Source of the DNA: Pinus tabuliformis
Taxonomy: Eukaryota; Streptophyta; Pinopsida; Pinales; Pinaceae
Direction of reading: 5' to 3'
Assembly (NCBI GenBank): GCA_031772625.1
Contig: CM062805.1
Coordinates: forward strand, 803,053,592 to 803,117,591
DNA: 64,000 nt
Positions 1 through 11,377 of this stretch are shown here, one piece after another. Positions within the stretch are counted from its first letter, which is position 1, and the number at the start of each line of letters is the position of its first letter. The notes beneath the pieces were generated by a model, which was not told the DNA's origin, did not search any database, and was given only the letters and a program-made list of their open reading frames with translations. The position numbers and the translations under genes are program-made.

Positions 1-1445
1 TTTTTAGGTGCATGGTATATGCACATGATTCTTTGGTTATGTCCTACCATTGGAATGGATATTTTGCTAGAGTGACAATGGTTTTATCCTTCCCTTGTCA
101 TTTCCTCGATAGTCATGGCGTTATAAGTTTTCAAATTTTTGTTTTTCTTATTAGTGCTCAGGTTACCTATGGATATGGGTTGGAACAAATACTCGGTAAG
201 CCCAAGAACAACTTGGTTTGACATACTAGTTCCTTGATTCATTGGTTGGGACAAATGCACTGGAGCCCTTGGTTGGTTGAGTTACTAGTCCCTAGAGCCA
301 CAATTGGAACAAATGCTATCGAGAGATGGAAGGTTGTGGATTGAGTTAATAGTTCCTAGAGCCCTGGACAACTTGGGTAGAGACTAATATGGTTTATGCT
401 ATTGATTTACATATTGTAGAGGTTGAATCACTATGGATGAGGGTTGAGGTGGTTTGGCCTCTAGAAGCCCTCGCCAGGTTTTATTTTGGTTTAATCCATT
501 AGATACAACATTCATGCTTGGAATATGGTGTGGGGATGATGAGTTGAAAGAGATATTTTTTTTATCCCAATGTACAATTGGGTGGTACTTGGAAGTCCCT
601 AACTTGGTTGGTGTTGGGTTGTGTTATATTCTTTCCACGACTAGATCCCCAAGTGAAGCCGACAGGTTAGAGGGGGGGCGTAACCCCCCCCTTCGTTGTG
701 ATGATTGCATAGCTGGGGGGTCATAAGGGGTTTGAGAAGTGCGGTGAGATCCCATCTACAGGGTCTAGGGAAGCATCCCAGGGAAATTTATTTTTGGACC
801 CTATATTAGGTGGGCGGACCTACCTATGGTTTTGTGCATGGTTTTCACACATGGTTTTGGGCACGATGGTTTTCTGTCCATGGTATTGGATGATTCGATA
901 TGTATATATATGTATTGTAACATTGAAAGGAACATAATGAAAAATCAAGCTGGTATTCCCAGTTTTGAGATCCAAGGAAAAATCTTTGTGTATATGTGTT
1001 TTATTTGTTATGCTCTCGCATTGTTTATTTTCTATGTTTTAGAATGCGTATGCAGGTAATTTTTGTACGAGGTTAAAACCTACATTTTGTATTAGATCAA
1101 TTCCAAGGACTTCACTGGGGGAGAAATACCATACCATGCACATTCATATTGGGGAATATATATTAAGGAGAAAATGACATAATATATTGTGCATATAATA
1201 GGAGGTAAAAGGTTTTTATATTGGCAAGTATAAAAATGGAGCTCAAAGTTAATGAAAAAATATAAAGTGGTATAAAAAATGTTAATGAAAAAACTGATAC
1301 TTACAGTATCTATTGAAATTAGGGGTTTTTAAATTGGGAAGGTGTATTGGGTTCGTATTGGTAGGGGGTCAAATAATGTGACTTTTAGAGGTATTTTCCA
1401 ATATGTAGTCAAATTAAGGGTATTTTTTAGTATACCATGAACGCA
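1..1445. other. Unassigned DNA, no gene recognised
   Basis: I recognise no coding domain here; the short open frames have no family motif and look like chance. The stretch holds a degenerate ~60-bp repeat (181-364) and a small GC hairpin at 672-691 (seven G, five-base loop, seven C). It ends at the target duplication of the copia element that begins at 1451. It could be old LTR or UTR sequence of a retrotransposon, since the copia remnant resumes just past the insertion, but I could not align it to any LTR in the window. Confidence 0.5.
181..364 (+). repeat. Degenerate ~60-bp tandem repeat, about 3 units
   Basis: Three diverged units begin at about 181, 247 and 304. Each opens with a variant of TGGAACAAATGCT and closes with a variant of TAGTTCCTAGAGCC. 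Spacing is about 57 to 67 bases. No coding content. Confidence 0.5.
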
Positions 1446-1450
1446 CGCGT

Positions 1451-2026
1451 TGTTAGAAAATTATATATTACGGAGCAATGGAACACATAAAATATTGCAG
1501 AAATATAAACACAGAAAACGTACGAAACAAGAGAGACACAGATATACGTGGTTCACCCAGTTTGGGCTACGTCCACCCTGAACAGCCAGTCCTTCCTTTC
1601 TATTATCCAGCAAAATGAAGAGATACAACCTACAGCAAAACCGCTGTAATATCCTTTGTTTTCTCTCACAGTCTCACCTCTATGTTTCTCGCTCACCGAA
1701 TACACATCTATCTCACAGCCTCAAATACAATGCCCTCATATAAAGAGAGGGGTTTCCTTCTAGGGCAAAAAACCCTAAACTAAACATAAGTTCTACCGTC
1801 AGATCATCCGCCTAATGAACGGCCTAGATTGACTAGAAATTACTATACTTTTACAAGGCAATTTTACAGCTGTTTTTAGCTTCGGGGGCGCTGCCCCCGA
1901 AACCCCCCGCCAGGGGGGGGGGGGGGGGGGGGCAGCGATTATTTTACGGGCGGCGTTGGTGCCCCATTTCGAACTGGGGTCCAATATGCCGGTACTATAG
2001 AAGATAATCAGGCTCCACACCCAACA
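1451..2026 (-). repeat. 3' LTR of the deleted copia element
   Basis: On the minus strand the LTR starts TGTTGGGTGTGGAGCC right after the polypurine tract and ends CTAACA at 1451. Its first ~90 bases match the 5' LTR remnant at 3641-3736. It contains a perfect hairpin (TTCGGGGGC, 3-base loop, GCCCCCGAA at 1881-1901) and a run of 20 G on the plus strand at 1913-1932. Confidence 0.9.
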
Positions 2027-2040
2027 ATCTCCCACTTGGA
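2027..2040 (-). promoter_or_regulatory. Polypurine tract of the copia element
   Basis: On the minus strand, CAAGTGGGAGAT directly precedes the LTR start TGTTGG. This is the usual copia position and composition for the primer of plus-strand DNA synthesis. Confidence 0.85.
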
Positions 2041-2122
2041 GACTGATTGTAGCAACTCCACCGCTGCTCCATTTGCTGGACAATGACTCCTCTTTGGACC
2101 TGGCTGTTTCTCATCTTCATCG

Positions 2123-3619
2123 TCATCCTTGAAGACCAACTGAAACTGAGAATATTCTCAGTTTCTCCCTGGTTACAACTTTTGTTAGGATATCTGCAGG
2201 GTTCTGGCTAGTGTGTATCTTTTCCAGCTTCAACTCTCCATCTTCCAACACTGATCGTATGAAATGGTACTTGAGCTGTATGTGTTTTGTCCTGGAATGA
2301 AATGCTGAGTTCTTTGCAAGATGAATGGAACTTTGACTATCACTGTATAACGTGCCCATATCATGCCCCTTACCCAATTCACCCATAAACCTTTGTAACC
2401 AAATCATTTATTTACTAGCCTCTGTAGCAGCAACATACTCTGCTTCTGTTGTTGAAAGTGTAACAACACTTTGGATTTTTGAAACCCAACTGACAGTTGC
2501 TCCTCCGACAGTAAATACATGTCCTGTAGTGCTCCTCCTATTATCTCTGTCACCTGCCATATCTGCATCAACATATCCTTGTAGGGATATGTTTGAACCA
2601 CCAAAGCATAATGCATGATTTGTTGTACCTCTCAAATATCTGAGAATCCATTTCACTGCCATCCAATGTTCCTTTCCTGGATTGTTCATGTACCTGCTTA
2701 CAACTCCCACTGCATGTGCACTATCAGGCCTTGTGCAGACCATTGCATTCATTAAACTTCCAACTGCTGATGCATATGGAACTTTAGACATATAATCCAT
2801 GTCTTCTTGGGTCTTTGGGCACATTTCTTTGCTAAGTTTGAAATGGCTAGAAAAAGGTGTACTAACTGGTTTTTCATTTTGCATGTTAAATCTTTTCAAC
2901 ACCTGTTGTATGTACTCATTCTGAGACAATGTTAATTTTCTATTTTTTCTGTCTCTAGTTATTCTCATACCAAGGATTTGTTTTGCAGCACCCAAATCCT
3001 TCATTGCAAATGAATTTGCCAATTTTCTTTTGAGCACATTTATTTCCTGCATGTTAGATCCTGCAACAAGCATGTCATCTACATACAATAACAATATAAT
3101 ATAGCTGCCATCATTTTGCTTTTTCAGATAAACACAATGATCAGAGTGACATCTAGTATAACCTTGTTCAGACATAAACTTGTCAAATTTTAGATACCAC
3201 TGCCTTGGAGCCTGTTTTAAACCATACAAGCTCTTCTTCAACCTGCACACAAGTTTCTCCTTCCCTTTCACCTCATATCCTTGTGGCTGCTGCATATATA
3301 TCTCTTCCTCCAAATCCCCATGGAGAAAGGCTGTCTTTACATCTAACTGCTCAAGATGAAAATCTTCAGCTACTACAAGACTTAAAATAGTTATGATTGA
3401 AGTCATTTTAACAACAGGAGAAAATATTTCATCAAAATCAATACCTTTCTTCTGTGCAAACCCCTTCACCACAAGTCTAGCTTTATACCTCTGTTTTCCT
3501 CCATCTTCTTCCTTCAGCCTGTAAACCCATTTATTCTTCAATGTCGTTTTTCCTACAGGCAACCTGACTAAATCCCAAGTTTGGTTATGCATTAAGGAGT
3601 CCATCTCTTCTTCCATGGC
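2123..3619 (-). pseudogene. Ty1/copia reverse transcriptase-RNase H (pol fragment)
   Basis: The frame opens after the deletion joint with AMEEEMDSL and NQTWDLV, the usual N-terminal start of copia reverse transcriptase. Next come NKWVYRLKEE, the catalytic LLYVDDML block, and RNase H with YVDADMAGD, STTEAEYVAA and a C-terminal DILTK motif. Reverse transcriptase copies element RNA into DNA and RNase H removes the RNA strand. A single nonsense codon (TAA at 2408-2410, where the family normally has Glu before MIWL) splits an otherwise continuous frame; a G-to-T change would explain it. The fusion to the 5' LTR remnant leaves the frame open into the LTR. Gag, protease and integrase are absent. Confidence 0.9.
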
Positions 3620-3640
3620 CGCCCCCCCTGGACCCCCCAC

Positions 3641-3736
3641 GGCAGCGATTATTTTACGGGCGGCGTTGCCGCCCCACTTTGAATTGGGGTCCAATATGCC
3701 GGTACTATAGAAGATAATCAGGCTCCACACCAAACA
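3641..3736 (-). repeat. 5' LTR remnant of the copia element
   Basis: These 96 bases match the start of the 3' LTR with a few substitutions and end at the CGCGT target duplication. The match stops at CGCTGCC. Beyond it lies a G-rich joint and then pol. Confidence 0.85.
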
Positions 3737-3741
3737 CGCGT

Positions 3742-5988
3742 TATGTATGATGTTTATTTAGTGAAGCTCCCGTGGAGCCATTTTGGCTTCAAGGAGATGC
3801 CATTTTTGCTTAGGGGTTTCACTCGAGCATGTGGTAGACCCTATTTAGTGGGAGATCTGCGGTATTAACTCTAGTGGTCAAAGAAGATGGTGAGAAGTGG
3901 AAATATAGAGATCGATAAATTTAATGGTCAGAGTTTTGAGTTGTGGAAACTCAAGATGGAGTATCTGTTGGTGGATAAATATTAGTGGATCACAGTAGAT
4001 CCAGGTACTAAACCAACGGGAGTGTCTAATGAAGAATGGCAGAAGTTGGATTGGAAGGCAAAGAGCATAATACGATTATGTGTCTCAGATTCAGTATTGC
4101 TAAATGTATCAGGGGAAGCTTCGGCAAAGGCTTTCTGGGACGCATTAGGGACTTTGTACCAATCTAAGTCTTTGCTTGATAAACTGTTCCAATGAAAAAT
4201 TTGTATAACCTGAGGATGAAAGATGGAGACTCGGTGATAGAGCATCTAAATGCATTTAATACTATGGTAAGTTAGTTATTATCTGTTGATATTAAAATTT
4301 CAGATCAAGATAAGTGCATTATTTTTTTGTTTTCTCTACCAGATTCATGGGATAGTCTGGTTATTACAATAGATAGCAATGCAACTGCCTTGCAGTTTCA
4401 TGAAATAGTCTCATCCTTACTGATAGAGGAGATGAGACAAAAAAATATGGAGAGCCAGAATGGTGATTCCTTGTATGTACGAGGAAGGTCGTAGAATAGA
4501 AACAAAAATAAGTCATTGAGTGGGAGATATAAATCTAGAGGGAGATCTAAATTTCCAGGAAAACCTATAAAGGTGTGTTGGAAATGTAAAAGGGAAGGGA
4601 ACTACAAAAGGGATTGTAAATCTAAAGCTCTTGAAAAAGGAAAGGGATCTTATGATGCTCCTTCTGCAGAGGTAAGAACCACCTCAGATGAAGGTGTGGA
4701 TGTGTACTTGGCTTCTTCCTATACACATGTAGATCACGAGGCATGGTTGATTGACTGAAGCGCATCCTTTCACTTCACTCCCCATAGAGAGTGGTTCTGC
4801 GAGTATGAGAAATATGATGGTGGTGATGTCTTCTTGGGGATGACAGGATGGCTAGAATCATTGGTCATGGAAAATTCAAGTTGAAGTTGCAAGGTGGAAG
4901 GATTAGAACACTTCTGGGTGTTCTGCATATTCCTGCATTAGCCAAAAATCTAATTTTTATAAGCAAGTTGGATGATGTAGGTGTAAAAATAGTGTTCAAG
5001 AAAGATACCTGCAAGATGGTTTAGGGAGCACTGGTATTGATGCGGGGAGTTCAGATTGGAACTCTGTACAAGCTACAAGGTAGCATTATTGTTGATGGGT
5101 GCAACATTTCTATGTTTCTTGAAAGTGGAGCAGAAAATCTAGTGGTATCTAGAGAAAAGACCATGCTATGCCATCAAAAGCTTGGACATATTGGAGAGAA
5201 GGGCCTTCAAATACTTCATGGTGAAGGTATGGTAGAAGGTATGACTAATAACTCTCTGAATTTTGATTTCTGTGAAAATTGTGTATATGGGAAGTAGAAT
5301 CGGGTGAGTTTCCCCTCTCGTGGTAAGAGGGGGACACAAATATTAGAGCTTGTGGACAGTGATGTGCTTGGATCTGTGAAGGTTCCATCATTGGGTAAGT
5401 CTGTGTACTATGTATCATTTATAGATGAATTTTGAAGGAATACATGGATATATTTATTTAAGAAGAAATATGAAGTCTTTGATAGGCTTAAATAATTTAA
5501 GGCTCTCATGGAAAACAAGATAGAGAACAAGATAAAGGTGCTAAGGGTAGATAATGGTGGAGAATTTTGCAAAAAGGAATTTGAAGAATTCTGTAAGAAC
5601 TGTGGTATAACACGGTAGAAGACTACTCCATATACACCTAAGCAATACAGAGTTGTAGAAAGAATGAACAAGATGTTGATGGAAAGGGTAAGAAGCATGC
5701 TCAGTGGTGTCGGGTTAGGACATGAATTCTAGGCAGAGGCGGTGGAGATTGCATGTTACCTGGTCAACATATCACCTTCATCAGTGTTGGAGGATAAGAC
5801 TCCAAAAGAGGTATGGACTGGTAAGAAACCATCTCTTTCACATCTGAGGGTATTTGGATGTGATGCATATGGTTATTTTCCAAAGGAGAAAAGAACAACG
5901 TTAGATAATAAATATGAAAAGTGCATCTTTATTGGGTAGAAGGATGGTTTAAAGGGTTATAAACTTTGGAACCCATTAACAAGGAAGG
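3742..5988 (+). mobile_element. Decayed Ty1/copia remnant, gag to integrase
   Basis: Copia domains run in order gag, zinc knuckle, protease and integrase on the plus strand, then stop abruptly where an LTR of another element begins. No reverse transcriptase follows and I found no LTR of its own. The deleted copia element (1451-3736) lies directly against its upstream end, so this remnant is probably older. Confidence 0.75.
3887..4756 (+). pseudogene. Copia gag with zinc knuckle, broken
   Basis: Translation from the ATG at 3887 gives a UBN2/gag-like N-terminus (FNGQSFELWKLKMEYLL, then WDALGTLYQSKSL). A nucleocapsid knuckle, CWKCKREGNYKRDCKSK, lies near 4575-4625; its histidine is replaced by Asn-Tyr. 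Gag would form the particle shell and bind element RNA. Several stops (for example after LLVDKY) and frame changes break it, so no working protein is possible. Confidence 0.75.
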
Positions 5989-5990
5989 TG
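4737..5990 (+). pseudogene. Copia protease and integrase, broken
   Basis: The protease start AWLID is followed by a TGA inside the DSGAS active-site motif, then SFHFTPHREWF. Integrase follows: the zinc-binding part (CHQKLGHIGEKG and FCENCVYGK, near 5168-5297), the catalytic core with VDNGGEFCKKEFEEF near 5550, and the copia C-terminal block LRVFGCDAYGYFPKEKR with KCIFIG near 5850-5938. At least six stops interrupt it. The chain ends at PLTRKV, after which LTR-type sequence begins. Confidence 0.8.
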
Positions 5991-6434
5991 TTATAGACAT
6001 ATTTGGGCACTGCAACCCCAATCTTATATGTCAATAAACTAGGGCCCTTTAACCCCTAAAAGATCATGGTCAACTGATTACATCATTCCCCAAAAGTTCC
6101 ACCTGAAAAACCATCTAGAATTGGCCTAAATTGGACCATACTGACCACTCCATTGTTAGGGTGCGATGCATACTGACTTCTACACTAGCCAGGTGTGATG
6201 CATAATGATGAGGCCTTCTATAGGGTGCGATGAGCGAGAATGGACAAATGTCCATGACGGTTTGCTAAGTGGATGCTCATGGAATCTTCTAGAAACTTCT
6301 CCTATGACACTTGCCTCTCTGAATTCGCCCAGGGGGGAGTAAGAGATCCAAGAAATCTCCAAGTGGAACCAAATGTAACAAGTGGAATGACACTAATCAA
6401 AAACCTAGAGACGACTCACACCCTTGCACACATC

Positions 6435-6441
6435 TATAAAT
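6435..6441 (+). promoter_or_regulatory. TATA box of the Tat-A LTR
   Basis: TATAAAT lies about 570 bases before the LTR end, upstream of the AATAAA at 6628. This fits the element's own promoter. Confidence 0.5.
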
Positions 6442-6627
6442 GAATCCCTCATCTGAGAGATCTGGGGGCTCAAATTTTGTAATTTGCAAGGAAGTGTTGA
6501 TAATTTGTATTTGAGAAAGAGCATTGTATTGTTGGTGTGATATTTCTTTTCATGAGGTGAAGAGGGCTTTGATGTTGGGAGGATGATGCTGGATCAAACA
6601 ACTGGGTTGTAATTCTCCCTTCTATTT

Positions 6628-6633
6628 AATAAA
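6628..6633 (+). promoter_or_regulatory. Polyadenylation signal in the Tat-A LTR
   Basis: AATAAA lies downstream of the TATA box within the same LTR. Confidence 0.45.
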
Positions 6634-7009
6634 GTTCTTTGATTTTTCTTCCATATAACTATGCAATTGTGAATGTTACTATTTATGGATGCCATTGTAT
6701 GTTCATTAAATTTATAATTCTGTAATGTTATGATATAATAGATCAAGATGCTTTGACAGTTCTTTGTTACTGTGTTTCTACAGGCACTCTCCAAGCGGGA
6801 TAAGTACAAAGAGGAGTTGCAAGTTCTGTCAAGGGGGAGAGAGATCAAGCAAGGATTCAAGCGGAAGACCCATGTTGGTTCCTTTGACTTTCTCTTATCT
6901 ATTATACATAGAAGAAATCACAAATTTCTTTAAACTATTGTTTCTAGGGTAGCTGCCAAACCTAGAGGTCTAGTCGATCGAAAATACACTAACTATCCCA
7001 GAAACAAAA

Positions 7010-7026
7010 TGGCGACTCATCTAGGG
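7010..7026 (+). promoter_or_regulatory. Primer-binding site, Tat/Ogre type
   Basis: TGGCGACTCATCTAGGG starts three bases after the LTR end. It resembles the Tat-C site at 55411-55427 (TGGCGACTCCGCTGGGG), which suggests the same tRNA primer, probably tRNA-Arg as reported for Ogre-type elements. Confidence 0.75.
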
Positions 7027-8808
7027 TTCGAATAGATGTTTGTTTGTTGTTGTTATTTGTTTTATAAACTATAGACGGATCCTAAAGTTAACCAGATAGC
7101 CTTTGAACTTTTCTTGCTCTACAATTTCATAGTAGATGAATGTTGCTTCAATAAATCTTTAGTTTAGTTTATAAATTGAACATTTGAGTTACAAGCATTC
7201 TAGATGCCCTTTTGGTAGCTCAGTAACCTCTCAAGATCATTCCTATGTACTTTTCTCTTTACTATCCATCATAGCTCAGCTTAACTCACTGAAATCAACT
7301 GCAAATTTGAGCCAAAACCCACTTTAGTTTCCCTCCCTGACCCATCGCACTGCCTGTCACTGTAAACCAGTATGCATCACACTTCTTGAGTGTAGCAGGT
7401 GTGATGCATCCCTGTTTCTATGAAGCCCACGTGTGATGATTTACTAAACCTATTTCCATTCTTGAAATTTGCAGTTTTTTTCCTTGTTTTCAGTTCTGTT
7501 TAGTTGATTTGCTACTTAAGAACAGTGCCTCATTATTGAAGTCTGCTTGTGTCACATAGATAAACCTCCACTAATTAGGATTAATAAATGTTTTTATGTA
7601 TTTTTCCATCATTTACAATCCTTTGTCGAAAAGTTGCTTAAATTGATCTGTTGTTTTGGTAAAAAAAGTGTCGTAACTATCTTTTTGTGTTAAAAAGAGA
7701 AGTGTCATGAAGTTTTCCTTCCCTGGATAGTCGATTGAACTTTTTATCATGTACTTGATTTGATTTTTTGATATTTGAAGTGTCGAAAGAATTTTCTATT
7801 CGAAATTGAAAAGTGTTGTTTAGTCTTCCTTTCTATTTTGAAAAAGAAATTGTTGAAAAGGTCACTTTGAGTAAAACATTTCAGATCTTTGCTAAACTTA
7901 GTTTTCCTTTTTGGCATTTTTCACATTAAGGGAAATGAAAAAACAAATACATGCATTTGCATTTGCATTTTCATTTAGTTTGTATGCAAAAAATGATTTA
8001 GGAAAAGTGCATTAATGTGTGCTCTTTTCTCTTTGTTTGAAAGAATCAAATCTTCTTTCCCTTAGCAGCTGTGATTTTCATTACTCAAAATAAACAATGA
8101 TTGTTTATCATTGTAGATTGCATTATTAGGAATTTCAAATCAACATCATGCGGTGAACCATTGAAAGGCAAACTTTTAAACAAGATCAACTCTAAAATAA
8201 ATTTCAATGAACTTAACAACACTTTGGAACCTAACGCAACAAATTTAGAGGTCTAGGCTAGAGACGTGTTCTGGCGTCGTAAAATCTAGTAACTATCATT
8301 TTCATCAAAGTTTGGGTGATTCCTCCTCTTTGATACGACAAGTGCTAGCATGGAATTGTGCTCCCCGTACCGTCGAGTATATATTGGGAGACCACAATAG
8401 GCTTATATCCTTTATCCATAGGAAGCCATGTCTGCCGCCCTATTGATCGCAATGCACTGAAAATAGCATTTGGGAAGATTGACTACTGTACATAAGTCCT
8501 TGGTAATTTCTCTTTAATTTATCACCAAGGTATATATTGCAGTTTGGCGATTGGTTTCGTAATCCCTTTGTCTAGATCTCCGGAGTAGTCACTTTCATTC
8601 CTTTTTGAATCTTTAAAAGAAAAGGTCCATCTGAGCACTTGTCACTTCAGACTCACTAAAAATCGAAGGGGACTAGAATCATCTTTAGCTTTTTCTCGAC
8701 TATTAAAAATTGAAAAAACAAAGTTATGTCAGAGCGTCATTAAATTTTATTAATTCGGAATAAAATTATTTTCCCTTTAATTTTGAGTTGATCAAGTAAT
8801 CCGCAATC
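7027..8808 (+). other. 5' untranslated region of Tat-A
   Basis: No coding domain is visible in these ~1.8 kb between the primer-binding site and the first gag ATG. Long leaders are usual in Tat/Ogre elements. One strong inverted repeat lies at 7372-7409. Confidence 0.6.
7372..7409. repeat. Inverted repeat ATGCATCACAC / GTGTGATGCAT
   Basis: Perfect 11-base arms flank a 16-base spacer. The same arm sequence occurs as direct copies in the LTR near 6162-6202. Confidence 0.8.
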
Positions 8809-9631
8809 ATGGAAGAAAGTCAATCAAAACCCCGTCGTCCGTGGAGACTAGCGAGTCAACCATCTTTGACTCTAGAAATGAAGCCATTCCAGGCAAAATG
8901 GTCTTTTTTAACTGAATCCAATTCGTGGTCAGAGACTATAGTTACTCTAATCATTCCTGGTACATTTTCTTTTAGAGAAGAAGTTCCGCAATTACAAGAG
9001 GACATTAGAACTAATCCTAGTGTAATGGTAGACACTTCTATACCTGAAACAACTCCATCTAGAGTTGATCCAAAGACTAAAGTTCACTTACCTGAACATT
9101 TAGAAGTTGAGTTATAGAATTCAGAAGGTGTTGTTAGTGCCTAAATCTACCTCAAGCTGAGAAAGGTAGGGCTAGGGTAACATCAAACCATGCTTAACCT
9201 GGTAGCTAGCCCTACCAAGTCGGGAGAGGGATCTCTCCTTGTCAATCTCAAAGAAAATATGGAAAACAAGGCATGATATGACTGATATGAATACTAATTT
9301 TAGGCTAGTTATATTCTCAAAGGAATTTGATTGATTTTAATAGTTGTTTGCTGGATCAGATGAAGAAGGAAGCTCTGGGTCCGAGAAATCAACTCAGACT
9401 TGCAGAGGTTTCTATGGGGCAAGGTAGGAAAATTTTTATCACTTTGAAATGAATGTAATGGTGAGTCTAAAGACTAGTGAGGAGTTGGAGAGGGCATGCA
9501 AATGTCATGAGTCCTCTTCAAATAGTAGAAAACATTTAAAACTAAATAAACCCCAAGGCAGAGCATTGAAACACCAATGGATTCCACCCTTTAATCTTGA
9601 TTCATTTAGTTATGCAGAAAAAGATAGATGA
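8809..9631 (+). pseudogene. Tat-A gag N-terminal region, broken
   Basis: An ATG at 8809 opens a 102-codon frame beginning MEESQSKPRRPWRLASQPS. After the stop at 9115 a second open stretch (9449-9631, SLKTSEELERACKCHE) may be its continuation after frameshifts. Position, first long ORF after the leader, is the main reason to call it gag; I see no defining capsid motif. Coding sequence then stops for ~1.15 kb before the gag zinc knuckles resume. Confidence 0.5.
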
Positions 9632-10783
9632 TCACACATATCCACATAAGAGAAACACTAAATAACAAAGTAGAAAACAATGCTAATTCACCTTTCCACA
9701 AGAATCCCACAAAATGCTGCAAAATGAGGCTACCTAAATGCAGAGTGATGTTGCAGTCAACCTTTGAAGGTCTTTTTCAACCCCAAATTGAGCTCATGAT
9801 AGCTCATTGGAAATCAATCTCTATCTAAATATCATTTAAATCATCAATAAATTATTTTGAACATCCCAGCTAGGTGAAATCTTGATTTTCCCAAGGTCAC
9901 TCCAGAAGTGCATCAATCCTCTTGAGGCCAATGATGTTTTCAACATTTCTCCCAAACCATGAAACTTGTGTAAAAACGGAAAGAGGTTTTTCCTCTTGGG
10001 TCAATGATGGACAAAAAAATCTCTCATTTTTTTCAAATTCATCTTTTCTTTCTCAGAAACATAGTTTGAGGAAAACCTATCCCGATATGTGGAATAGGGG
10101 ATTTGTAGAAATGAAGGGAAATGAAGGGGATGAGGGGCTTCTAAATTCTTGAGAAAATTTTGGGAAGTAGGGAGGGATGTTAGGAAGTAGGGATGGATGT
10201 TAGGAAGTAGGAGAAAGTTTAATTTCAAATATTGAGGGAGGGGAATGGGTCCAAAAGGTCAAAACACAGGCCTAGCCTAGAAAATTGTCAAATTGTAGCA
10301 ACAAGCTAGGGTTTGTGGAAAAAGATGAATTTGAGGGATATCAATGATGGGAATTGTTTAAGAAGGTATATTAGGGATAGGGGAACGTGTATGAACATCA
10401 GGACACAAGTTTTGTTGATCATTTGGCCATCCAAGAAAAATTACCTTCAAAACCCAAGGAGAGGGAAATGAGGCTTACCCAAGTACAATTGAAGCATGAA
10501 CAAGGTGTAAAATCACCCATTGGAACCTGAAATGATGATGGAAACTCTTTGAATGATGGTACACTAAGCTGAATGGTGACATGGACCAATACTTGGAAGA
10601 CTTTGGAAGGAATGAAAACAACCCAAGACCTAATACCTAGTGATCGAATTTTACTTGAAGACTCACTGAAATGACAAAATTTGATTTTGACACCGTGAGA
10701 CCACTTTTTAAGAGAATATTTGATCACTGGTGGAAGTTTTCCTTGATATGCAAAGTTTGAAGCAGGAAAAAATAGTCTAACCA
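9632..10783. other. Non-coding block inside Tat-A gag
   Basis: No retroelement domain is readable on either strand between the two parts of gag. A short tandem repeat of a unit like GGAAGTAGGGATGGATGTTA lies at about 10158-10215. It may be an inserted sequence, an intron or decayed gag. I could not define ends or a target duplication. Confidence 0.4.
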
Positions 10784-11377
10784 GAGGTACACGAAGAGGT
10801 ATGGTGTCTGAGATGCAAGAGTCAGGGGCATGACAATGAACATTATCCGGTCTTTGCGAGCTACCTGATAGGAGGAGTACCAATTCCTTTGAGGCTGGAA
10901 GCTCAAGAAGGACCAAGCGTGGGGCCTATATTGTGGTGCACTATATGTAAGGTAGGAGGAAAACATGACACAGATAACTGTCATTTGCTGCAGAAGTTTG
11001 TACAAACACCAAAACAACTGTTTTGTAATTTTTGTAGGTCAGTAAGGCATGATGAGCATAATTCTAGGAGTTATGAATTGATGATGGATAGAACTCCCAC
11101 CTATAGGGTTCAGGCCAAAATATAGCCCCCTGTCCAGAGCGAAGGGATGGCACATACATGATTTCATGGGCGCGGACAAGGCCAAGGTGAAGGAGGACCT
11201 GGTAGAGATCGGGGATAGTTGATATTCTACAATTGCAGAGCACCAAGACATTGTGCCCATGACTTTAATAACCCAACACATCTGTCATGCAAGTATTGCA
11301 TGTTGTTTGATCATGAAACAGAAGAATTTCCCACAGTGAGAGCAAGGATACGCAACAAAGGGGAGCTACAGCCATAG
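10784..11377 (+). pseudogene. Tat-A gag C-terminus with a string of zinc knuckles
   Basis: The frame contains five knuckle-like units in ~190 codons: CLRCKSQGHDNEH, CTICKVGGKHDTDNC, CNFCRSVRHDEH, FYNCRAPRHCAHDF and CKYCMLFDHETEEF. Such CCHC units bind element RNA. Only the second keeps a complete Cys/His set; the others have lost a ligand. An Arg/Gly-rich stretch with a stop separates units three and four. Most retroelement gags carry one or two knuckles. Confidence 0.65.

Larger units (their letters stand above)
1451..3736 (-). mobile_element. Ty1/copia LTR retrotransposon, internally deleted
   Basis: The element reads leftward. It is bounded by a perfect 5-bp target duplication, CGCGT, at 1446-1450 and 3737-3741. 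Its ends are TG...CA: TGTTAG at 1451 and CCAAACA ending at 3736, read on the plus strand. It keeps a 576-bp 3' LTR, a polypurine tract and the reverse transcriptase/RNase H part of pol. Only the first ~96 bp of the 5' LTR remain. The rest of that LTR, gag, protease and integrase are gone, so it could only move with proteins from another copy. The deletion joint lies in a G/C-rich stretch at 3618-3640. Confidence 0.9.
5989..7006 (+). repeat. 5' LTR of Tat-A (inferred)
   Basis: The left limit is the first TG after the copia remnant. The right limit is ACA, three bases before the primer-binding site. Inside are a TATA box (6435) and AATAAA (6628), about 190 bases apart, in the order expected of U3-R-U5. 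Motifs GTGCGATGCAT and GTGTGATGCAT near 6162-6202 recur in the internal UTR. With no partner LTR, the left limit is uncertain. Confidence 0.55.

Noticed and set aside
454-1059. Open frames of 77 to 90 codons at the left end
   Set aside because: No motif, no initiation context worth noting, and one of them contains the GC hairpin; they look like chance frames.
10419-10916. 165-codon minus-strand open frame
   Set aside because: It overlaps the start of the gag zinc-knuckle region on the other strand and has no family motif.
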